Shown here: piece by piece, positions 34,484-40,141 of the stretch
Numbering within the stretch: the first letter of the stretch is position 1
How the letters are laid out: every line of letters begins with the position of its first letter
Notes under the pieces: generated by a model
What the model saw: the letters and a program-made list of their open reading frames with translations, nothing else
Told to the model about the DNA's origin: nothing
The model's database searches: none
Translations under genes and position numbers: made by a program
NCBI GenBank assembly: GCA_944321525.1
Contig: CALULQ010000034.1
Span: 1-40,141, forward strand
Source: an uncultured Paraprevotella sp.
GTDB taxonomy: Bacteria; Bacteroidota; Bacteroidia; Bacteroidales; Bacteroidaceae
Direction of reading: 5' to 3'
Length of the DNA stretch: 40,141 bases

Positions 34484-37438
34484 TCACTCCCCGGGCATCA
34501 TCACAACGCCTTCCTTCTTCATGCCGTCCACCTTGATGACGACGGGCGAGGCGAAGCGCACATGGCGCACATGCGCCGTCTCCTCCACGGCAGGCTGACT
34601 GTTCAGGAAGGCTTGGTTGTACACGCCGTCGCCCATGTAGTCGTTCACGGTGAAATACCCCACCCCGAAGCTCGTCAGGTTCTGGAAGAAGTGCGTGCCT
34701 TGGCTCGGGTCCACGCGGTAGTTCGTCAGGCCGGACTCCACAATGACCCGCGCGGCCGAAATGTTGGGCCACTTCACCGGCACGCCCAGCCATGAATCGC
34801 TGCTTCCCCAACGTCCCGGACCGACAAGCACGTAATTGCGTCCTTCTTCGAGGAACTTGCGGTTGATGCGGTCTATCTCGTCGGCTATGGCCGGATTGTT
34901 GTAGGCCGAGTAATCCTCCGTCTTCACATACACCACGTCGAACACATCGCTGCTCACGCCCTGCCCTATCGCGTTGTGCGAACGTATCAGGGTCGCCTCG
35001 TCAGGAATCTCGCGCAGGTCCTCGTCCAACATCATCTTGTTGTCCACCATGGGACGGATCTGGAGCAAATAGAACACGCCGGTGCGGTCATCGTTCAAGC
35101 GCACGGCAAACTCCACTTCCACTTCCCGGCGCATGCTCTCACGCCCGTGCTTCAGAATCAGGCGCAGAATCTCTGGCAAAGGGAAGACGCCCTGCTGCAG
35201 GACACCGCAGAACGTGACCAACTTTCGCCCGCCGTCGTAGATGCCGTCACGGATAACCATATCATACGGATCGTAAGTCGACGCTATGTATTGCAGCGAA
35301 CCGTCCTGCTCGGCTTCCTTCACGGGAAGTTTCAGGAGGTTGAAACCGTCGTCCACGCAAAATTCTCCCTCCACGGTCTTCATCTCCAAGGCATAGAAAC
35401 GCGTCTGCGTCTCCCTCAAGGCAATCTCCATCTCGCTCGTCTGCAGCACCTTGTCGGGATGAGCCGGACAGACACGAAGGTTCATTCCTCCGTCCACGAT
35501 ATACTTGCCCAATCCCAAGGCCAGGTTGACGGTGCCTTCTTCGGCTTTCTCGTCGCCGATGGGATAGTAGTTCATCGAGCGCGCCACCCCTGAAATGTTC
35601 GGATAGAAGCGGTCGCCGTAGCGCTTTCCCGCCACTTCCTGCAAGATGACAGCCATCTTCTCCTGGTCGATGACGTTGCTGGTGGCCGTCATGTAAGCCT
35701 TACTGTCGCGATAATAAACCGACGCATACACTCCTTTGATAGCCTTGCACAACATTTTCAGCCGCTCGTCGCGGTTCTCCACATAGGGTATCATATAAGT
35801 GGAATATATCCCGGCAAAAGGCTGGTAGTGGGCATCCTCGAGCAACGAAGAGGAACGGATGGCGATAGGTTCGCGCACTACGTCCAGATAAGCCGTAAGG
35901 TCGTCTATCAGGCGCTCCGGCAAGCGTGCCGCCAGGAAGTGGCGCAGGATTTCCTCGTCTGGGACGTCGGACAGCGCAATCTGGTAGAGTTCGTTGTTGT
36001 CCATGAACTCGTCGAAGATGTCCGTGCAGAGCACCACCGTCTTGGGAATCATGACATCGGCGTTGTCGAAGGCGTTCAGGTCGGGGAACTTCTTGATGAT
36101 GTGGTCCAGGAAAGCCAGTCCGCGCCCCTTCCCGCCCAGCGAACCTTCGCCGATGCGGGCGAAGTTGCTGAAGCGGTCGAAACGGTCGCGATGGAACACC
36201 GCCACCACGCCTTGGTTCTTCATCCGCCGATAGCTCACGATGGCATCATAGATGATTTGCCGGTGAGCGTCGACATCCTGCAACGAGCGCCACGTAATGT
36301 GCTTCAGAAATTCCGAAATGGGGAACAAGGCACGCGAACAGAGCCAGCGCGACACATTGTTGCGCGTGATATGGTACAGAAGCGACTCCTTCGGCAACGT
36401 GAAGATATTGTTTTGCAGGTCTTTTAGGTTCTTGATGCGCGCCACCTCTTCCAACGTGACGGGGTCGCGGAACACGAAATCCCCGAAACCGAAATGCCGG
36501 CGCACCAGCCGACGAAGGTCTACTCCGATTTTCTTGGAGTTCTTGTCGATGAAGTGTGCGCCGCACTTCTCGGCCCACTCGCTCTTGTCGACCTCGGTGG
36601 ACTCCATGATGAGGGGCACGAACTCATCCTCGGCACGGATGGCCGACAGCAGCTCATATCCCGCCATCTCGTCGGTCTTCCCGCCGCGTGGGAAGCGACA
36701 GTCGCTAATGACACCCAAGGTGTTCTCCTTGTAACGGCTGTACAAGTCCCACGCTTCCTCATACGTGCGGGCCAGCACGATTTTCGGCCGCCCGCGCATC
36801 CTAAGCGTCTCAAGCTGGGCGTTCAGGGCTTCGGTGGAGAACTCCAGGCTCTGCTGTAGCACGAAACGGTAGAGGTTGGGCAGGATGGAAGAATAAAACC
36901 GTATGGAATCCTCCACCAGCAGTATCATCTGCACGCCCGCCGCCACGTCGTGCTCCAGGTTCATCTTGTCTTCGATAAGCTTGATGATGGAGAGGAGCAA
37001 GTCTGTGTTGCCCAACCAGCAGAACACGTAGTCGAAAATGGAAAAGTCCATGTGCTCCATGCTCTTCCGGATGCCGTGGCTGAAGGGCGTAAGGATGACG
37101 ATAGGCACGGTGGGATTCTCCATCTTGATGCCCCTCGCGATGTCGAACACGTCGTTGTTGTCCGTGCCCGGCATGCAGATGATCAGGTCGAAAGTCGTCT
37201 TGGCCAACTCGCTCTCCGCCTCGTCCTGGGAGGCCACCTGGAAAAAGCGGGGCGGATAGCGCAATCCCAGCTTCACATACTCGTCGAAAATTTTCTCTTC
37301 CACCCGTCCGTCGTCCTCGAGCATGAAGGCATCGTAGGGGTTGGCGATGAGCAGCACGTTGAATATCCGCCGCTTCATCAGGTCTACAAAGTCGGTGTCC
37401 CGCAACAAGGGGCACTCTTTGTTGTTATCGTCTGTCAT
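34484..37438 (-). CDS. Receiver-domain / PPDK-N (PEP-synthase ATP-binding) fusion protein
   Basis: A 984-residue cytoplasmic protein. Residues about 25-150 are receiver-like but lack the acidic pair. Residues about 168-305 are a second receiver whose key positions look intact: Glu176/Asp177, Asp246 in 'ISDCRFP', Ser280/Thr281 and Lys299. From about 440 to 800 comes an ATP-grasp domain like the N-part of PEP synthase and pyruvate phosphate dikinase ('GSLGGKGRGLAFL', 'REPIAIRSSSLLEDAHYQPFAGIYSTYM' in part, and later 'FYLLQIRPM'). The swivelling phospho-His domain and the PEP/pyruvate barrel of those enzymes are missing, so standard PEP synthesis is unlikely. C-terminal about 180 residues are unassigned. 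It lies just downstream of the second glutamate dehydrogenase on the same strand and converges with the AraC-hybrid gene. Confidence 0.85.
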   Translation of the reverse strand: MTDDNNKECPLLRDTDFVDLMKRRIFNVLLIANPYDAFMLEDDGRVEEKIFDEYVKLGLRYPPRFFQVASQDEAESELAKTTFDLIICMPGTDNNDVFDIARGIKMENPTVPIVILTPFSHGIRKSMEHMDFSIFDYVFCWLGNTDLLLSIIKLIEDKMNLEHDVAAGVQMILLVEDSIRFYSSILPNLYRFVLQQSLEFSTEALNAQLETLRMRGRPKIVLARTYEEAWDLYSRYKENTLGVISDCRFPRGGKTDEMAGYELLSAIRAEDEFVPLIMESTEVDKSEWAEKCGAHFIDKNSKKIGVDLRRLVRRHFGFGDFVFRDPVTLEEVARIKNLKDLQNNIFTLPKESLLYHITRNNVSRWLCSRALFPISEFLKHITWRSLQDVDAHRQIIYDAIVSYRRMKNQGVVAVFHRDRFDRFSNFARIGEGSLGGKGRGLAFLDHIIKKFPDLNAFDNADVMIPKTVVLCTDIFDEFMDNNELYQIALSDVPDEEILRHFLAARLPERLIDDLTAYLDVVREPIAIRSSSLLEDAHYQPFAGIYSTYMIPYVENRDERLKMLCKAIKGVYASVYYRDSKAYMTATSNVIDQEKMAVILQEVAGKRYGDRFYPNISGVARSMNYYPIGDEKAEEGTVNLALGLGKYIVDGGMNLRVCPAHPDKVLQTSEMEIALRETQTRFYALEMKTVEGEFCVDDGFNLLKLPVKEAEQDGSLQYIASTYDPYDMVIRDGIYDGGRKLVTFCGVLQQGVFPLPEILRLILKHGRESMRREVEVEFAVRLNDDRTGVFYLLQIRPMVDNKMMLDEDLREIPDEATLIRSHNAIGQGVSSDVFDVVYVKTEDYSAYNNPAIADEIDRINRKFLEEGRNYVLVGPGRWGSSDSWLGVPVKWPNISAARVIVESGLTNYRVDPSQGTHFFQNLTSFGVGYFTVNDYMGDGVYNQAFLNSQPAVEETAHVRHVRFASPVVIKVDGMKKEGVVMMPGE

Positions 37439-37510
37439 ATTCTTTGGATTCTTATCTTAAACAGAGAAACAAATTAACACAAAAATCCGTATACGCACAA
37501 AAAAAAGCAC

Positions 37511-37553
37511 AAAAAAATGCCGCCGGCACAGCGTTTCCCTGCTCGGCGGCATT
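37511..37553 (-). terminator. Terminator of the second glutamate dehydrogenase
   Basis: AATGCCGCCG (37516-37525) pairs perfectly with CGGCGGCATT (37544-37553); on the minus strand a run of T follows (forward A run 37511-37517). It begins 29 bases after the stop. Confidence 0.85.
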
Positions 37554-37581
37554 CCTCATGGCCCTTCCCGCACTCCTTTTC

Positions 37582-38919
37582 TCACACGATTCCTTGGGCC
37601 ATCATGGCCTTGGCCACCTTCATGAAGCCTGCCACGTTGGCCCCTTTCACATAGTTGACGTATCCGCCCTGTTCCGTGCCGTAGCGCACGCACTGCTGGT
37701 GGATGTTGTGCATGATGGCATGCAGTTTTGCGTCGACCTCTTCCGCCGACCAGCAAAGGTGCATCGCGTTCTGGCTCATTTCCAAACCCGAGGTAGCCAC
37801 CCCGCCGGCATTGACGGCCTTTCCCGGCGCAAAGAGCATCCCATGGCCGACGAAGGCGTCGATGGCTTCGGGCGTGCAGCCCATGTTCGACACCTCGGCC
37901 ACGCACGTCACTCCGTTGGCAATAAGCTGACGCGCGTCATCTCCATTCAGTTCGTTTTGCGTGGCGCAAGGCAGGGCGATGTCGCACTCCACCTCCCACG
38001 GGCGGCGCCCCTCCACGAAACGGCTTCCGGGGAAGCGCTCGGCATAGGGACTGCAAATGTCGTTGCCACTGGCGCGCAGGGCCAACAGATAGTCTATCTT
38101 TTCCTCGTCCAGTCCGGCCTCGTCGTACACGTAACCGTCCGGACCGGAAAGCGTCACCACCTTGGCGCCCATCTGCGTGGCTTTCTTAGCCGCGCCCCAC
38201 GCCACGTTGCCGAAACCGCTCATGGCAATGCGCTTGCCACGGATGTCGATGCCCTTGTCGGCCAGCATTTCGCGCACGAAGTAGAGCGCGCCGTAGCCCG
38301 TGGCTTCGGGACGGACAAGCGAACCGCCATACTCCAGCCCTTTCCCTGTGAGCACGCCGCTCCAATCGCGCGTCAGTTTCTTGTATTGCCCGAACAGGTA
38401 ACCTATTTCCCTCGCGCCCACGCCGATGTCACCGGCCGGGATGTCGGTTTCAGGACCGATGTAGCGGAACAGTTCGCTCATGAAAGCTTGGCAGAAACGC
38501 ATCACTTCGGCCTCGCTCTTGCCGCGCGGCGAGAAGTCGGACCCGCCCTTGCCGCCGCCCATGGGCAGCGTGGTCAGCGCGTTCTTGAACGTCTGCTCGA
38601 ACCCCAGGAACTTCAGGATGCTGAGATTGACAGAGGCATGGAAACGGAGGCCGCCCTTGTAGGGGCCTATCGCGCTGTTGAACTGCACACGATAGCCCAG
38701 ATTGATCTGCACTTCGCCGCGGTCGTCCACCCATGGCACACGGAAGATGATGACGCGCTCGGGCTCCACCAACCGTTCTATCAGTTTCGCCCGTTCAAAC
38801 TCGGGATGACTGTTGTAGACTTCCTCTATCGAAGACAACACTTCGTATACTGCTTGCAAATACTCTTTCTCGCCGGGATGCTTGGCCTCAAGCCTGGCCA
38901 TTGTGCTCTGAATATCCAT
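37582..38919 (-). CDS. NAD-type glutamate dehydrogenase
   Basis: A 445-residue enzyme read from the ATG at 38919; this start matches the length and first residues of the other copy, and a longer frame is not conserved. Substrate-site residues equal those of the first gene (catalytic Lys124 in 'PMGGGKGGSDFSPRGKS'). The coenzyme fold instead has 'GFGNVAWG' (residues 235-242) and 'SGPDG' (258-262), the pattern of NAD-dependent Clostridium symbiosum enzyme. In that enzyme the Phe and Pro at these positions are known specificity determinants. A role in glutamate breakdown is therefore likely. It has its own promoter (TTG-N20-TAGATTTG) and terminator. Confidence 0.93.
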   Translation of the reverse strand: MDIQSTMARLEAKHPGEKEYLQAVYEVLSSIEEVYNSHPEFERAKLIERLVEPERVIIFRVPWVDDRGEVQINLGYRVQFNSAIGPYKGGLRFHASVNLSILKFLGFEQTFKNALTTLPMGGGKGGSDFSPRGKSEAEVMRFCQAFMSELFRYIGPETDIPAGDIGVGAREIGYLFGQYKKLTRDWSGVLTGKGLEYGGSLVRPEATGYGALYFVREMLADKGIDIRGKRIAMSGFGNVAWGAAKKATQMGAKVVTLSGPDGYVYDEAGLDEEKIDYLLALRASGNDICSPYAERFPGSRFVEGRRPWEVECDIALPCATQNELNGDDARQLIANGVTCVAEVSNMGCTPEAIDAFVGHGMLFAPGKAVNAGGVATSGLEMSQNAMHLCWSAEEVDAKLHAIMHNIHQQCVRYGTEQGGYVNYVKGANVAGFMKVAKAMMAQGIV

Positions 38920-38966
38920 AGTCTTTGGTTTTAGGTATAGTGACATATTATTCGATAACACTTCTG

Positions 38967-38997
38967 CAAATCTACGAAACTAGTCGGATACGTCCAA
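38967..38997 (-). promoter_or_regulatory. Promoter of the second glutamate dehydrogenase (TTG-N20-TAGATTTG)
   Basis: On the minus strand: TTG (38995-38997), 20 bases, TAGATTTG (38967-38974), 47 bases before the ATG. Confidence 0.75.
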
Positions 38998-39085
38998 GAA
39001 ATAATGGTTAAATAAGCTATAACAGTATCAAAATGACATAGCGAAAGCATATTCCGACCTACGGAAGCCGCAAAGCGACCGGCGC

Positions 39086-39111
39086 GAACGGGCAAGGATT
39101 CCCGCCCGTTC
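39086..39111 (-). terminator. Weak hairpin after the helicase gene
   Basis: GAACGGGC and GCCCGTTC (8 perfect pairs, 10-base loop) directly follow the helicase stop. No T run follows, so termination is doubtful. Confidence 0.3.
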
Positions 39112-39114
39112 CCG

Positions 39115-40141
39115 TCACTTCTCCCCGCCCAAGCCCGACAGGAGTTTCCCGGCCAGCCGGAGAAGGTCGGCCACACATTCCTTGTCGGGAACGGGGATGC
39201 GCAGGGTGGTTTTTCCGGTTGTCCGGTCTTCCTCCACCAGTTCGTCGACCAAGCGGCTTGTGGCCTCGGGCGACTTGAGCGTCTGTGCCAACGCGCCAAA
39301 GAACGACAAGCCTTGTTCCACCAGTTTCCCGGCATCGGAAACCTGCGGCTGTCCGGCGGATTCCTCCTCGGCTGCGTCGGGAGCAAAAGCGAACAAGTCC
39401 GGTTCGGCCACCCGGGCCGTCTCCGCCGCCAAGTCCGGAGACGCGGACGGCTCTTCCTGTTCTCCCACGCAGACCGCCCCCGGCTCCTCTTCCGCTCCAC
39501 CGGAAGACGGCAAGTCCACGACCGACGAAATGCTCTCCATAATCTTGTCCAGCTTGCTGTTTTCCAGGAACACACAATCTTCCCCGTTATCAAGGATGCC
39601 CTCGAAGAGCGATGTCTTGAAATCGAGGGTGGAGAGCATGCGCTCTTCTATGGAGTGGGGCGCCACCAGATTGAGCACCTGGATGTTACGTTGCTGGCCG
39701 ATGCGGTAGATGCGGGCTATGCGTTGCTCTAGCACGGCGGGATTCCATGGCAGGTCCATGTTGATGACCACGGAAGCCACCTGAAGGTTCAACCCCGTGC
39801 TCCCGGCATCGGTGGAGATGAACACGCGGCTTTCGGGCAACTCGGTGAAGTTCTCCATCAGCGTTTTCCGGCGGTCGGAAGGCACGCCGCCGTGCAGGTA
39901 CTCATAGCGCACGCCCAGCTTGTCGAGCTCGGCGGCCACGAGCCGCGCCATGCGCTCCCACTGGCTGAAGACCACCACCTTCTCGTCGCCGCTCTCGAAC
40001 ACTTCGGACAGGATATGCACCACTTCGTCCACCTTGGTGTCGTAGCGGCTCTTCTGGTCCAGGATGAACGTGCTGTCGCACACCATGCGCATCTGGCTGA
40101 GACACAAGAGCAACCGCTTGCGGTCTTTCTCGCTCAGGAAG
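39115..40141 (-). CDS. SNF2-family helicase, C-terminal part (continues beyond window)
   Basis: The frame is open to the window edge, leaving 341 residues. The helicase C-lobe is clear: 'KVVVFSQWERMARLV', 'YEYLHGGVPSDRRKTLMENF', motif V 'STDAGSTGLNLQVA' and motif VI 'LEQRIARIYRIGQ'. The DEAD-box lobe is upstream, out of view. After the helicase a low-complexity acidic and alanine-rich stretch (about residues 210-265 of this fragment) leads to a helical tail 'FFGALAQTLKSPEATSRLV'. Bacterial SNF2 proteins translocate on DNA or act in transcription recycling; the exact role is open. The translation start lies outside the window. Confidence 0.9.
   Translation of the reverse strand, partial: FLSEKDRKRLLLCLSQMRMVCDSTFILDQKSRYDTKVDEVVHILSEVFESGDEKVVVFSQWERMARLVAAELDKLGVRYEYLHGGVPSDRRKTLMENFTELPESRVFISTDAGSTGLNLQVASVVINMDLPWNPAVLEQRIARIYRIGQQRNIQVLNLVAPHSIEERMLSTLDFKTSLFEGILDNGEDCVFLENSKLDKIMESISSVVDLPSSGGAEEEPGAVCVGEQEEPSASPDLAAETARVAEPDLFAFAPDAAEEESAGQPQVSDAGKLVEQGLSFFGALAQTLKSPEATSRLVDELVEEDRTTGKTTLRIPVPDKECVADLLRLAGKLLSGLGGEK

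Overview
The window comes from a Bacteroidales chromosome (Bacteroidetes). The evidence is fimbrillin-like lipoproteins, BspA-type leucine-rich repeats, a BACON domain, M64 and M13 metallopeptidases, a DUF4494 protein, paired hexameric glutamate dehydrogenases, and promoters of the Bacteroides type (TTG, 19-20 bases, TAnnTTTG). Third codon positions are mostly G or C, so the genome is GC-rich for this order; I cannot name the genus. I see no rRNA, tRNA, CRISPR array, insertion sequence or phage.

Region 1 (1-10816, + strand) is one tight eight-gene run with gaps of 44 bases or less and several start/stop overlaps. It encodes the end of a fimbrillin, a large fimbrillin/LRR/BACON/M64 peptidase lipoprotein, another fimbrillin, a membrane-anchored NTF2-like protein, a probable outer-membrane protein, a lipoprotein with three 98-residue repeats plus LRRs, a putative DNA-binding protein and a membrane Ser/Thr kinase. 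It reads as a surface-adhesin operon with signalling proteins at its end.

Region 2 (11411-14719, - strand) is a four-gene operon: carboxymuconolactone decarboxylase-cupin protein, flavin reductase-like protein, exported amidohydrolase and an AraC regulator. Region 3 (15036-18727, - strand) is ruvX-def-TPR plus a SPOR lipoprotein. Region 4 (18989-22863, + strand) holds a YtxH/holin-like membrane trio, DUF4494-yggS and an AMP-forming acyl-CoA ligase. Region 5 (23026-26268, - strand) is lepA-crp-like and a secreted DUF6250-like protein.

Region 6 (26548-38919) is bracketed by two glutamate dehydrogenases on opposite strands, whose coenzyme-site residues predict NADP(H) for the first and NAD(H) for the second. 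Between them lie an AT-richer small-membrane-protein cassette bounded by perfect 76-bp direct repeats, a lipoprotein of unknown function, an M13 peptidase lipoprotein, a membrane TPR/AraC hybrid regulator and a receiver/PPDK-N fusion protein. The window ends inside a SNF2 helicase.

The most unusual non-coding signal is a dispersed repeat present three times (about 11003, 14874 and 30159). Two copies carry a 44-bp module that can fold into two mutually exclusive hairpins, and the third lacks the module cleanly.
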